A DNA stretch of 64,000 bases from JBBITI01 sp963735055 (GCA_963735055.1 CAVTJN010000004.1:248001-312000), one strand, 5' to 3'. Positions 42,152 through 53,405 are shown, counted from the first letter of the stretch. Made by a program: numbers and translations. The notes: generated from the letters alone by a model not told the origin.

Positions 42152-45100
42152 TTACCGGACCGCTATCCGGTCCGCAAATGCAGCGTCGATCTGACTGAGT
42201 ATCTCATCGTTGGTGAAGTGTTTCAGTGAAATGGCGCCGGTCGGGCACTTGGCAGTGCAGAGGCCACAACCCTTGCACAGCACCGGGTTGACTGCCGCTT
42301 TCTTGTCCGGCCCGGTGTCCCGAAACGCGATGGCGCCGTATGTACAGGCCATGATGCAGGCTCCGCACCCCATACATCTTCTCTCCGCCACCTCGCACAC
42401 CGACCCGGACGCGGTCACCGTGTCATGAGAGAGAAGTGCCAGGACCCTGCCCGCGGCGCCGTAGGCCTGGCTGACCGCCTCCCCAATGTGTTTGGGATAG
42501 TGGGCCATGCCGCAAAGAAAGACGCCATCCGTGGCAAACTCAACCGGTCTCAGTTTGGCGTGGGCCTCTTTGAAGAAACCATCGGGGCTGACGGCGATCT
42601 TGAACAAGCGGGCCAGTTCCCTGGTCCCCGCCGCCGGAACCACGGCTGCGGCCAGCACCAGGAAGTCGGCATCAAGGGCAATCACCTTAGCCAGGATATC
42701 ATCGGGGACGGTAACCCTGAGGAACTGCCGGCCGTCCTCATCCATCGCCTCGACCCGGGGTGCACTGTCCGGATCGTAACGGATGAACCTGACGTCCCGG
42801 CCAGCCGCCTCCCGGTAGTAGTCCTCTTTGAATCCGTACGTCCTCATGTCCCGGAAAAGGACGTAAATGTCCATTTTCGGATTCAGATCCTTCAGCCGCA
42901 AAGCGTTCTTCACCGACTCGCTGCAACATATGCGGCTGCAGTAGTTCCGGTCTTCATTCCGGCAGCCCACGCACTGGATCATTACCACACACCCGGCTTT
43001 GATCAGCCCCTCGTCCGGGCCGGCAATCTTGGCCTCCAATTCCTGGTGGGTCCACACCCGGTCGTCCTTTCCGTACAGGTATTCCACGGGAGTATATGTG
43101 TCGGCGCCGGATGCAATGACGGTTGCGCCGTGCCTTATCTCTGTTGTCCCCCGTTCGGACTCGACCGCGGTTGCGAAACTACCCACGTATCCGGATGCCC
43201 TGGTGATGGTGGCTCCAGTATGTACATGCACCAAAGGGTGGTTGAATACCCTTCCGGCGAGATCACGCAAATAGGCTTGGACATCCTGTCCTTCGAGGGT
43301 GTAGTGCAACTTTCTTGCCATGCCCCCGAGGTCGGGGTCTTTTTCCACCAGGTGGACTTCGTGTCCTTGTCCGGCGACGGAGAGGGCGCAGGTCATGCCC
43401 GCGATGCCTCCCCCCACCACCAGCGCCGTCTTGTTCACCGGCAGATCGAATTCCTGTAGGGGTTCCAGGTGGCGGGCGCGCGCTACCGACATCCGGACGA
43501 TTTCTTTGGCCTTCCGGCTGGCCTCTTCCTGCTCTTTGGAGTGCACCCAGGAGCATTGTTCCCGGATGTTGGCAAATTCGAAATAGTATTGGTTGAGTCC
43601 CGCCTCACGCAGGGTCTCGCGGAACAGTGTTTCCAGGGTTCTCGGGGAGCAAGCGGCGACGACGACCCGATTGAGTCGCTTCTCCTTGATGGTGTCGGCT
43701 ATTTCCTTGATGCAGTTGGTGGCGCACGAGAACAGTTGCTCCTGGGCGTGGACAACGTTGGGTAAGGTGGCGACATACTCGACTGTGGAAGGGACATCGA
43801 CTACCCTGCCGATGTTGGTCCCGCAATGACATACGAAGGCCCCGATCCGGGGTTCCTCTTTGGAGACATCCCGTTCCGGCGGATATTCTCGCTCTCGGGT
43901 CAATCCCCCGCGCCGGTAGTCAAGCAGTTCCCCGCACCGGGCGCCTGCTCCACTCGCCGTGAAAACGGACTCGGGAATGTCCATAGGCCCTTGGAAGGCG
44001 CCGCTGACGAAGATTCCGTGCCTGGTGGTCTCCATGGGATTAGCGGGACCGGTCTTGCAGAACCCGTGAGGGTCGAGTTCGATGCCGAACCTGGTGGCGA
44101 GACTCGGAGCGTCGGCGGGCGGGTTTGTGCCCACCGACAACACCACCATGTCGAATTCCTCCTCGATGACTCCGGCCTCGGCGGTGGCATATCGTAGGGT
44201 AATGTTCCCGGTTTCCGGGATCTCGCGGCCCAATGAGACGAAGCTCCTGACGAAACGGACGCCAGGCAAGCCTGCCGCCCTTTCGTAGTACCGCTCAAAA
44301 TCCTTTCCATAGGAACGGACATCATTGTGGAATACCGTACACTCGGCGTTGGCGTCGTGGTCCTTGGTCAGGATGACTTGCTTCTGGGCCGCCGTGCAGC
44401 AGACGGCTGAGCAGTAGCTGTTGCCGCCCGGGAGTGTCTGCCTCGAACCCACACACTGGATCCAGGCTATTCGGCGGGGGTGCTTCTTGTCAGAACCGCG
44501 TCGTATCTCCCCTTCGTACGGGCCGGTTGCGCAAAGCAGCCTTTCGTAGTCCAGGCTGGTCACCACGTTCGGAAATCTGCCGTATCCGTATTCATCCCTC
44601 AGCCGGGGATCAAAGGGCTCGAGACCGGGGGATAGAATTATTGCGCCCACGTTGACTTCCATCTTCTGCACCGTCTGGGTGAAGTCAATGGCCTTGTTCT
44701 TGCATACCCTCTCGCAGAGGCGGCATTTCTTGTCTTTGAGGTAGCTGCAGCTCTCATCGATATATGTCACCAGCGGGATCGCCTGAGCGAAGTAGATGTG
44801 GATTGCTTTGTTCTTGGAAATCTCCTGATTGAACTGATCGGGGTGTTTGACCGGGCAATACTCGACGCAGGTCGTGCAACCTGTGCATTTGTCCTCGTCA
44901 ACGTACCTGGGCTTTCTGGCCAGGGTCACGCTGAAGTTTCCGGCCTCACCTTCTACGCTGAGCACATCCGTATTGGTGAAGACCGTTATGTTTGGATGCC
45001 GGCCGACCTCGACCAGTTTGGGGGAGAGTATTCACATGGAGCAGTCGTTGGTTGGAAAGGTCTTGTCCAGCTGGGCCATGTGCCCGCCAATGGCGGGCAG

Positions 45101-45262
45101 TTTCTCAACAAGGCAGACCCTGAATCCGGCCGTGGCGAGGTCAAGAGCGGCTTGAATCCCGCTTATCCCTCCACCGACCACCATCACGTCTCCAAAGTCG
45201 GTCCCACCGGGACCCCGCCTCAGTTGCTGGATCTCTCCGATTGGCTGCAGTGCCTTTTCCAT
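42152..45262 (-). CDS. HdrA-like flavoprotein with Sec, tandem-fused (BamE-like)
   Basis: 1036 residues from ATG 45262 (AGGA upstream). The first FAD site is VMVVGGGISGIQAALDLATAGF. Then TNDCSM-Sec-ILSPKLVEVGRHPN follows, where UGA 45032-45034 replaces the Cys usual in HdrA. A [4Fe-4S] motif CTGCTTCVEYCPV and a second FAD half (ALVVGGGIAGMTCALSVAGQGHEVHLVEKDPDLGGMA) follow. The C-terminal double ferredoxin is CMGCGACIMACTYGAI/CKGCGLCTAKCPTGAI. HdrA flavins bifurcate electrons. The fused, approximately 1000-residue form next to MvhD and an AOR-type enzyme resembles BamE. It is soluble, cytoplasmic. Confidence 0.9.
44999..45034 (-). promoter_or_regulatory. UGA/Sec codon and predicted SECIS of hdrA
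   Basis: UGA at 45032-45034. The hairpin at 44999-45016 has a 7-bp stem (CUGGUCG / CGGCCGG with two G-U pairs) and an AGGU loop beginning 22 bases after the UGA. This closely mimics the known fdhF-type bacterial SECIS loop and is the best-formed of the four. Confidence 0.78.
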
Positions 45263-45342
45263 TGTCTTGTTCCTCACTAACGGGGTCTTTGAGAAGGCAG
45301 CGCCTGATTCACCATCACTCCAATCGCGGGCCGCGGGTGTTT

Positions 45343-45882
45343 CTAGCCTTTCTGCGACATCCGGGCAACGGCTTCCGCCATCTTCTCCAGTCCGTACTTG
45401 TTCGCCAGCGACTCCAGCCCCATCTCCATTTCGCCCAGACGTTCCGTCTCCTCCACTTCCTCTTCCCGCTCCTCATAGGTCAGGGCGTCGTTCAGGCACC
45501 ACTGGACACATCTTGGTTTCTCGAGCGGTGGATCGCTTTCACACATGTCACAGGCCATCGGAAGACCGGAATCCGGCTCTTTGAAGAGCGCTCTCGACGG
45601 GCAGGCGGCCCTACAGAACGCACACTCGTCGTGTTCTTTCCCGTCAATCACGTACTTTTCCCGTCCGTTGCACTCGGCCCGCGTGTATTCACCGGCGTAT
45701 ACCGGAAGGTATATGTCTTTTATCGGGTCATGAATGAGCCGGATGCGAGACCGCGCCGGATTGTTGCTGCTGTATTGCGGGCGGGCGTGAAAAGAAGAGC
45801 ATGCCACCTCACATGCCCGGCAGCCGTTGCATTTGTCGACATCGATCTTGATTACCTTAATTTTCTTGACGACTTTGCCCAT
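45343..45882 (-). CDS. [4Fe-4S] ferredoxin subunit, BamC/HycB-like
   Basis: 179 residues. Cys clusters are CNGCRACEVACSSFHARP near residue 18, CAFCRAACP near 87 and CDMCESDPPLEKPRCVQWC near 111, the pattern of DMSO-reductase-type electron-transfer subunits. A charged C-terminal helix follows. It overlaps the AOR-like gene by 26 bp, so the two are coupled and it is almost certainly that enzyme's electron partner. In class II benzoyl-CoA reductase, BamC has this position and type. Confidence 0.87.
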   Translation of the reverse strand: MGKVVKKIKVIKIDVDKCNGCRACEVACSSFHARPQYSSNNPARSRIRLIHDPIKDIYLPVYAGEYTRAECNGREKYVIDGKEHDECAFCRAACPSRALFKEPDSGLPMACDMCESDPPLEKPRCVQWCLNDALTYEEREEEVEETERLGEMEMGLESLANKYGLEKMAEAVARMSQKG

Positions 45883-47836
45883 CCGGCAGGATCCCTCTCA
45901 ATTCTAAATCCGCGGCGATGTATTCCAGTCCCAGGGCGGCCAAGGACTCCCTGAGGGGAATACCCTGATCGTTCCAGCCTCTGAACTTGTAGTATGCATC
46001 CAGAAGTTGAGCCTCCAGTTCGGGGAACCTTCTACGCCAATGGTCCTCCGGTGGCGCCTCGTCGGTCCGTCTCATGCCTCGCCTCACGTTGATCGCCCTG
46101 ACCAGAGTCCGGTTGCGCCTGGCGACCTGCGTCAGTCCGTCTTCATCGATGTCGATTCCAGTCGCCGCCGAGATCAGCGCCGGGTAGTTGTGCATATGGT
46201 AGGGCGGCTTCAAAGGAAATGATGACAGACCGGCACACATTCCGAGCGCATCATCAATGTAGTGCATCCGCTCCATCCAGTCCACAATCTCACAGGACAT
46301 CTCAACGGTCGGGTAGTACGGATTCGAGTGTTCTCCCCGGGGCTCCCAATCCAGAAAATACTGCTTGAACTTCTCGTCGGGAACCTGGATCCAGTCCCTG
46401 ACAAAGTCCTCCCGTTCCTCTTTCGTCGCAAACGGTTCCTGTGGAAATTGACCCTCGATCTGGGTGATGTTAATCTTCTCGCCGGTAGAATACATCAGGA
46501 AATAGACTGGATTCAGCATGCCCAGTTTGAGGGGAAGCTGCTCGTGCTTCTTGATGTTGTTGTGAGCGTACGCCTCTGCTCCCTTCCCGATCCGTTTGGC
46601 CGCCCAATAGGTGCCGTCGGCCAAGACGTCGCCGATCCCTTCACGCCGCACGATTCGGTCGAGTAGCCAGAAGAATCGCCCCTCCGTATCGGCGGGCATC
46701 CCTGGCATGTCCTGGTCGGTCAGGATGCCCGCCCCGTGAAGCTCGATGGCGAAAGCCATCACCTGCGGGGTTGAGAATCCATCGACCCCGTATTCCGTAG
46801 CTCGCTGGGCGATTCTGAAGCCGAAATCCAAGTCGGAATAGGCGGCCATGGTGTAGGTGAGCTTCGAGTAGCACTTCATCATGTAGCTCGATATTCCGGG
46901 GACCGTAATCGCCGCCCCGCACTTCATCGGACAGTTGTAGCAGCTTACCAGTCTGGTGCGCACGCTTTCCTGGGTCTCCCGCCACTTCTCTTCGACTTCT
47001 TTGTTCCAAAAATCCCTTCGCCGCGTCCGGGCATTTCCCCACATGAAATTCGTAGTATGCCATTTCTCGTCGGTGAGCTTCATCTCCTGGGGCGAACCGA
47101 GCCCTGCAAGTATGGGCATCACCCCGGGAACCGGATGCTCCTCCCTGACCTCGATGTATTTCAGTACTTCGTCGCAAAGCTTCATGTATTCCGACGGCCG
47201 GGCGACATTAACGTCCTTGGTGCCGCGTACCGCGATCGCCTTTATCCCCTTGTCTCCCATGACGGCCCCGATGCCGAGCCGGGAGGCGCTGGACCGGCCC
47301 TGCTCGATGGATGCCATGTATACCCTGTTTTCACCTGCCAGTCCAATGGCGGCCACCTGGGCGTTTGGCTCCTTCAATTCCCGCCTGATTACCTCCGCGG
47401 TCTCCCCGGCTCCCTTGCCCCGCAAATGAGCGGCATCACGTATTTCTACGTGGTCATTGTTTATCCACAGATAAACCAGTTCGGGTGACTTCTTGCGGAA
47501 GATCAGCTTGTCGTAGCCGGCGTACTTGAGTTCCGGCCCCCAGAATCCTCCCATTATCGAATTGGCCATCAATAGTGTCTGGGGAGAAATCGTGGACACG
47601 ATGGTCCGATTGGCGCCGGGCGCGGGCGTGCCGCACAGGAGGCCGGTGCCGAATATCAACAGGTTGTCGGGCGAAAATGGTTCGGTCTCGGGGGGAACCC
47701 TGTCCCATAGTGTCCTGGCGCTGGTGCCTAGCCCCCCGAGATGCAGTCCGGTCAGCGCCGGGTCGGTGGCCACACGTTCGATGTTTCCACGCGATAGATC
47801 AATCTCTAGATTGAATCCGGTCTCCGCATACCTCAT
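45857..47836 (-). CDS. Tungsten-dependent aldehyde ferredoxin oxidoreductase family, BamB-like
   Basis: 659 residues. The N-terminal pterin-binding domain has GGLGTSARTLWDRVPPETEPFSPDNLLIFGTG and GGFWGPELKYAGYDKLIF. The [4Fe-4S] cysteines are CYNCPMKC near 310, with the distal Cys in GMCAGLSS near 560. The C-terminal TDEAPPEDHWRRRFPELEAQLLDAYYKFRGWN matches my recollection of benzoyl-CoA reductase BamB better than of archaeal AOR. It could therefore reduce an aromatic or alicyclic acyl-CoA, or oxidise an aldehyde; sequence alone cannot decide. It is the first gene of the six-gene reverse operon. Confidence 0.85.
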   Translation of the reverse strand: MRYAETGFNLEIDLSRGNIERVATDPALTGLHLGGLGTSARTLWDRVPPETEPFSPDNLLIFGTGLLCGTPAPGANRTIVSTISPQTLLMANSIMGGFWGPELKYAGYDKLIFRKKSPELVYLWINNDHVEIRDAAHLRGKGAGETAEVIRRELKEPNAQVAAIGLAGENRVYMASIEQGRSSASRLGIGAVMGDKGIKAIAVRGTKDVNVARPSEYMKLCDEVLKYIEVREEHPVPGVMPILAGLGSPQEMKLTDEKWHTTNFMWGNARTRRRDFWNKEVEEKWRETQESVRTRLVSCYNCPMKCGAAITVPGISSYMMKCYSKLTYTMAAYSDLDFGFRIAQRATEYGVDGFSTPQVMAFAIELHGAGILTDQDMPGMPADTEGRFFWLLDRIVRREGIGDVLADGTYWAAKRIGKGAEAYAHNNIKKHEQLPLKLGMLNPVYFLMYSTGEKINITQIEGQFPQEPFATKEEREDFVRDWIQVPDEKFKQYFLDWEPRGEHSNPYYPTVEMSCEIVDWMERMHYIDDALGMCAGLSSFPLKPPYHMHNYPALISAATGIDIDEDGLTQVARRNRTLVRAINVRRGMRRTDEAPPEDHWRRRFPELEAQLLDAYYKFRGWNDQGIPLRESLAALGLEYIAADLELRGILPDGQSRQEN

Positions 47837-47899
47837 TGCCTGTCCCCCGGGGGTATGTCACAAAAAAACACAGCGTATTTTTTCCGCTATATGCCTGCC

Positions 47900-47929
47900 A
47901 TGCTATCATAGGGCGCCCGACAGTGTCAA
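47900..47929 (-). promoter_or_regulatory. Promoter of the selenoprotein operon
   Basis: On the reverse strand: TTGACA (47924-47929), an 18-bp spacer and TAGCAT (47900-47905) preceded by TGA, an extended -10. The predicted start near 47893 leaves a leader of about 57 bases with GGGGGACAGG before the ATG of the BamB-like gene. No operator is obvious. Confidence 0.6.
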
Positions 47930-47999
47930 CCGCGATCCGGGTCCTCGTTCTCACCGCGCCGGTCACCGGTCGCGGCACGAACCGACTTCAAATATCCTA

Positions 48000-48008
48000 T
48001 GGTATAAT
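48000..48008 (+). promoter_or_regulatory. Extended -10 promoter of the UroD-like gene
   Basis: TGGTATAAT, with TATAAT at 48003-48008 and no convincing -35. It faces away from the selenoprotein-operon promoter. The two start regions lie about 120 bp apart, so a shared regulator could act on both. Confidence 0.5.
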
Positions 48009-48093
48009 CTCCTCCAGCCACTGGTTTCATCCGAGGACATGCCTGCGGCGTTGGCCGTCGGCAAGCGGCATCATACGGTTATGGAGGGTAGGA

Positions 48094-49488
48094 ATGGTCA
48101 CTAGCGGCTTCACCACCGGTCCCAATCTGAGTGCTACAGAGGAACGTCTGGATTTGAACTGGGCCGCGCTCACTCCGCGTGAGAAGAAGGCGCGTCGGTT
48201 CCACTGGTTCCTGAATCCCGAAGGTGTCAAATTCGCCAATAGCAGTGCCAAAGATGCATATCGGCAGCGGGTCCAGCGGCTGATTGACGTCTACGAGGTG
48301 CGGCAGCCGGACCGCGTGCCGGTATCGGTGCCCGTTGGCCATCTGCCGGCTCACCGCGCTGGCCTGGACTACCAGACTGTGATGTATGAGCCGGAAAAAG
48401 CGATTGAGGCTTGGGCGAAGTTCAATAGTGAGTCCGGTCTGGATACGTTTGTTAGTCCGGCAGGCATACCATCAGGCACTACCCTGGAAGCAATCGACTA
48501 CCGGCTCTACATCTGGCCGGGTCATGGCCTGCCCGTTGATGCCGATGGATTTCAGTACGTCGAAGGCGAATACATGACCGCCGACGAATACGACGCGCTC
48601 ATCAGGGACCCATCAGATTTCTGGATGAGAGTGTATCTCCCCCGTGTCATCGGGGTACTGGAGCCCTTCCGTCATCTCCAACCCTATACCAACGTGGTAG
48701 AAATCGTTAACGTAACCGGTTTCTTGATGCCGTTCACTCGGCGGGATGTGCGTAATTCGTTGGAGAAGCTTATTGCCGCCGGCAGGCAGTTGGACAAGTG
48801 GACCAAAACCATGTCGAAGTTCAGTCGCCGCGGCGCCGAACTGGGCTTTCCGGCGGCAAGGGGCGCTTTCGCCAAGGCGCCCTTTGACACTATCGGCGAT
48901 ACGCTGCGCGGTACCAAGGGGGTGTTCATGGACATGTACCGCTGCCCCGAGAAGCTGCATAGGGCGATGGATGTGATGGCCGATCTCACCATCGATTCGG
49001 TAGTCTCATCGGTCAACGCATCCAAGGGTCTGATCGCCACCTTTCCGCTGCACAAGGGAGCCGACGGCTGGATGTCCGACAAACAGTTTGATACTTTCTA
49101 CTGGCCTTCTTTGAGAAAGATCATCCTGGCACTCATCGATGAGGGCATTCTGGTGTCTCTCTTCGCGGAGGGGGGCTACGACACGCGGATCGAAAAGTGT
49201 AACGAATTCCCCAAGGGGTCGGTCGTCTGGCTTTTTGATAAGTCGGACATGGCCAATGCCAAGAGAGTCTTGGGGAGCAAGTGCTGCATTTCGGGCAACG
49301 TGCCCGCCTCGCTGCTGCACACTGGAACGCCGGCGGAAGTCAAGCGGTGCTGCAGGGAGCTCATTGAGACCTGCGGCCATGGGGGCGGATATATTCTGGC
49401 CGCCGGCAACGCCAGCGCCGAGCGGGCAAAGCTTGAGAACCTGCGCGCCATGCAGGAGGCTGCCATCGAGTACGGGACCTACCAGTAG
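48094..49488 (+). CDS. Uroporphyrinogen decarboxylase (UroD/MtaA)-fold methyltransferase-like protein
   Basis: 464 residues from ATG 48094 (GGAGGGTAGGA upstream). It has the UroD-superfamily layout: RVQRLIDVYEVRQPDRVPVSVP, YEPEKAIEAWAKFNSESGLDTFV, and a C-terminal CISGNVPASLLHTGTPAEVKRCCRELIETCGHGGGYILAAGNAS. The last segment is typical of the cobamide-methyltransferase branch rather than of haem-synthesis HemE. The likely role is methyl transfer from a methylated substrate to a corrinoid protein, which is not in the window. It diverges from the BamB-like operon, so a linked substrate is conceivable. Confidence 0.8.
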   Translation: MVTSGFTTGPNLSATEERLDLNWAALTPREKKARRFHWFLNPEGVKFANSSAKDAYRQRVQRLIDVYEVRQPDRVPVSVPVGHLPAHRAGLDYQTVMYEPEKAIEAWAKFNSESGLDTFVSPAGIPSGTTLEAIDYRLYIWPGHGLPVDADGFQYVEGEYMTADEYDALIRDPSDFWMRVYLPRVIGVLEPFRHLQPYTNVVEIVNVTGFLMPFTRRDVRNSLEKLIAAGRQLDKWTKTMSKFSRRGAELGFPAARGAFAKAPFDTIGDTLRGTKGVFMDMYRCPEKLHRAMDVMADLTIDSVVSSVNASKGLIATFPLHKGADGWMSDKQFDTFYWPSLRKIILALIDEGILVSLFAEGGYDTRIEKCNEFPKGSVVWLFDKSDMANAKRVLGSKCCISGNVPASLLHTGTPAEVKRCCRELIETCGHGGGYILAAGNASAERAKLENLRAMQEAAIEYGTYQ

Positions 49489-49505
49489 GCAAGGAAGGTT
49501 GGCGG

Positions 49506-50161
49506 CCGCCGGCCCAAACAAAGGGACGCCGACCGCCTACTCTAAGAGCTTCGCCAGGAATGTTAATGGCCGGTTTCAGCTGGACCGATACCATCTCAAT
49601 CGGGCACTGACGGCTGCTCTGGGCAGGGATAATGACACCAAGGCAAGTGTGTGGCGGGCCCGTGAAAGTGGCGAGGTAGACTCTGGTCTTCGAATACTAG
49701 CTGAAAGGATGGGTAAGGCCAGGGGAGAACAATCCAACAGGTTAAGCGGAGTCTACCGCTACATGTGGGAGAACAGGTGAGGCATCGCCGACTACCGATC
49801 GGAAGCTGACAGAGGACAAGGGGCACGGCTTACCGGAGCCATGGAAGGCAACGTCGACAAGCTTGTGGTGCGGCGGATGAAGAACCAGGGCATGAGTTGG
49901 TCTCTAAGGGGGATCCGTCGGCTGCTCTGCGTGCGTTTCCTTGTGCTGGAAAGCAAGTTGGTGGGCTGGCTCCACTTGGCTAATGCCAAAGACGCCACAA
50001 TGCCAATCCTCCAGAAACGGATAACGCGTATTGTCAACAACCTGTCTTTCCACGAGCCAGATGACTGGCTCAAAGCAAAGCTCCCAGCTTTACGAGGACC
50101 TCACGCAGCTCGCCCTTGGGTATTGGCGCTCAAACACCTCACCGAGGTGCGGGCGCTGTGA
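49506..50161 (+). pseudogene. Decayed ISLre2-type (UPF0236) transposase, C-terminal remnant
   Basis: One frame holds the transposase landmarks: FQLDRYHLNRAL, then LYRYMWENR-like sequence (here VYRYMWENR), a TGA stop at 49778-49780, GIADYRSE, GAMEGNVDKLVVRR and MKNQGMSWSLRGIRRLL. The N-terminal half and DDE residues upstream are missing, and an in-frame stop splits the rest. No terminal inverted repeats were found. It accounts for most of the 850-bp space between the UroD-like gene and pyrG; the rest up to 50225 holds nothing recognisable. Confidence 0.72.
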
Positions 50162-50225
50162 ACACAGTGTCTCCCCAGATTCACCACCGCCAAATTCTTG
50201 ACAGTAACCGTCGGGCGCGTTGTAC

Positions 50226-50255
50226 TTGACAGTTCGCTTTGTTTCTATCTATAAT
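50226..50255 (+). promoter_or_regulatory. Promoter of pyrG
   Basis: Perfect TTGACA (50226-50231), an 18-bp spacer and perfect TATAAT (50250-50255). The predicted start near 50262 gives a leader of about 84 bases. It begins AAGTCTTGG; I see no pyrimidine-rich initial tract of the Bacillus type. Confidence 0.82.
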
Positions 50256-50345
50256 AAGTCTTGGTTGGCCACTGCAATACCGCTCCATTGATCCGGCTTT
50301 GACCGGTTCCCGTATTTACCAAGAGGTTTGATCTGGTTTTCCCTC

Positions 50346-51980
50346 ATGTCGAAGTACATCTTCGTTACTGGTGGCGTAGTCAGTTCCGTTGGCAAGGGCA
50401 TCACCGTCGCTTCAATTGGCAACCTCCTCAAGAGTCGCCAGATCACCATTTCAGTGCAGAAACTTGATCCCTACCTGAACGTTGACCCGGGAACGATGTC
50501 GCCGTATCAGCATGGCGAGGTCTTCGTCACCAGGGACGGTGCCGAGACTGACCTTGACCTTGGGAACTATGAACGGTTTATTGATATCAGCTTGACCGCC
50601 GACTCTAATGTCACCTCGGGACAGATCTATAGCGCCGTAATTGCCAAAGAAAGAAGGGGTGACTTCCTCGGGGGCACGATTCAGGTAGTGCCGCACGTCA
50701 CTAACGACATCAAGCTGAGGTTCAGGCAACTGGCAGAAAAATCAGCCGCCGATGTGGTGCTTGTCGAGGTGGGCGGTACGGTAGGCGACATTGAAGGGCA
50801 ACCCTTCCTCGAAGCCATCCGCCAGATGCGGAAAGACGTGGGTCGCGAGAACGTGCTCTATATTCACGTCACGCTTCTTCCTTATCTGGGGAGTACGCAG
50901 GAGTTGAAGACCAAGCCGACACAGCACAGCGTCAACGAGCTGCGCCGTATGGGTATTCAGCCGGACATCATCATATGCCGCAGCGATCAACCGGTCCCTG
51001 ACGCCATTAGGGAAAAGGTATCGCTGTTCTGTGATGTCGAACTGGAGGCGGTGATCCCGTTGCCGACGATATCTACCGTCTATGAAGTGCCCCTCTTCCT
51101 GGAGGAAAGGGGTCTGGGCCAGTTGATTGTCGACAAGCTCGGCCTCAATGGGCGCCCGCCGGACCTGAGCGAATGGCGGCAGATGGTGGCGTCGCTCAAG
51201 GAGCCACGCGAACCGGTGAACATCGCCCTGGTCGGCAAGTACGTGGAGCTGAAAGATGCCTACTACTCGGTCCGCGAAGCTTTGCATCACGCCGCTCTGT
51301 TCCATAAGCGAGGACTCAACATTATCTGGGTGTCATCGGAGTCGCTCGAGAAGGACGGCGCTGAGGTCCAGTTGCGCCATGCCCAGGGCATAGTGGTCCC
51401 GGGGGGCTTTGGCATCAGAGGGATCGAGGGTATGATCAAGGCAGCCAGGTATGCGCGGGAAAACAAGATACCTTATCTCGGGTTGTGTCTCGGGATGCAG
51501 GTAATGGTGATCGAATTCGCCCGGCAGGTCTTCAAATCGTCGAAGCCAAACTCAAGCGAGTTTGACGCTGAGACCCCCTATCCGGTTATCGATCTCATGC
51601 CGGGGCAACTGAACGTGGTGAACAAGGGCAAGACGATGCGATTGGGGGACTATCCCTGCCGATTGCCTAACGGCTCCCTCGCGGCCGATGCGTACGGGGA
51701 AGAACTGGTTTACGAAAGGCACAGACACCGGTATGAGTTCAACAATAAGTTCCGTGCCCAGCTTGAGGCGGGTGGTTTGCGGTGCAGCGGAACTTCGCCC
51801 GAGGGAGAACTGGTTGAAGTGTGCGAGATCTCGGGCCATCCTTGGATGGTCGGATCGCAGTTCCACCCTGAGTTTGCTTCGCGGCCGAATCGCCCGCACC
51901 CGTTGTTTCGCGATTTCATGGGGGTCGCCAAGGACGTACTGCGAGAGGGCGCACAGCCCTCGCTGCCACTCAACACCTAG
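50346..51980 (+). CDS. pyrG: CTP synthase
   Basis: 544 residues. The synthetase domain begins SKYIFVTGGVVSSVGKGITVASIGNLL and has KLDPYLNVDPGTMSPYQHGEVFV and VEVGGTVGDIEGQPFLEA. The glutaminase domain has GLCLGMQVMVIEF (catalytic Cys) and HPEFASRP (His-Glu). It makes CTP from UTP, ATP and glutamine. ATG 50346 is the normal family start but lacks a close Shine-Dalgarno; a TTG six codons upstream lies after AGAGG and is the alternative. Confidence 0.96.
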   Translation: MSKYIFVTGGVVSSVGKGITVASIGNLLKSRQITISVQKLDPYLNVDPGTMSPYQHGEVFVTRDGAETDLDLGNYERFIDISLTADSNVTSGQIYSAVIAKERRGDFLGGTIQVVPHVTNDIKLRFRQLAEKSAADVVLVEVGGTVGDIEGQPFLEAIRQMRKDVGRENVLYIHVTLLPYLGSTQELKTKPTQHSVNELRRMGIQPDIIICRSDQPVPDAIREKVSLFCDVELEAVIPLPTISTVYEVPLFLEERGLGQLIVDKLGLNGRPPDLSEWRQMVASLKEPREPVNIALVGKYVELKDAYYSVREALHHAALFHKRGLNIIWVSSESLEKDGAEVQLRHAQGIVVPGGFGIRGIEGMIKAARYARENKIPYLGLCLGMQVMVIEFARQVFKSSKPNSSEFDAETPYPVIDLMPGQLNVVNKGKTMRLGDYPCRLPNGSLAADAYGEELVYERHRHRYEFNNKFRAQLEAGGLRCSGTSPEGELVEVCEISGHPWMVGSQFHPEFASRPNRPHPLFRDFMGVAKDVLREGAQPSLPLNT

Positions 51981-52135
51981 GGCGCGCCGCTCGATTGACT
52001 GCAATGTAAAGGGCAGAACTGCATACACAACGACGCAAATCCGTAGTTTGGCTCCTGATAGCGACCGGAATGCTCACCTGAGGTTATTCGTTTAAGACAA
52101 CTCGTCGGATATCGACAGAGGAAGGTACGGACAAT

Positions 52136-53405
<1,270 letters not shown>

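Noticed and set aside
45857..47836. Firm assignment as benzoyl-CoA reductase
   Set aside because: No genes for benzoyl-CoA ligase, dienoyl-CoA hydratase or ring-cleavage enzymes are in the window; only family resemblance supports it.
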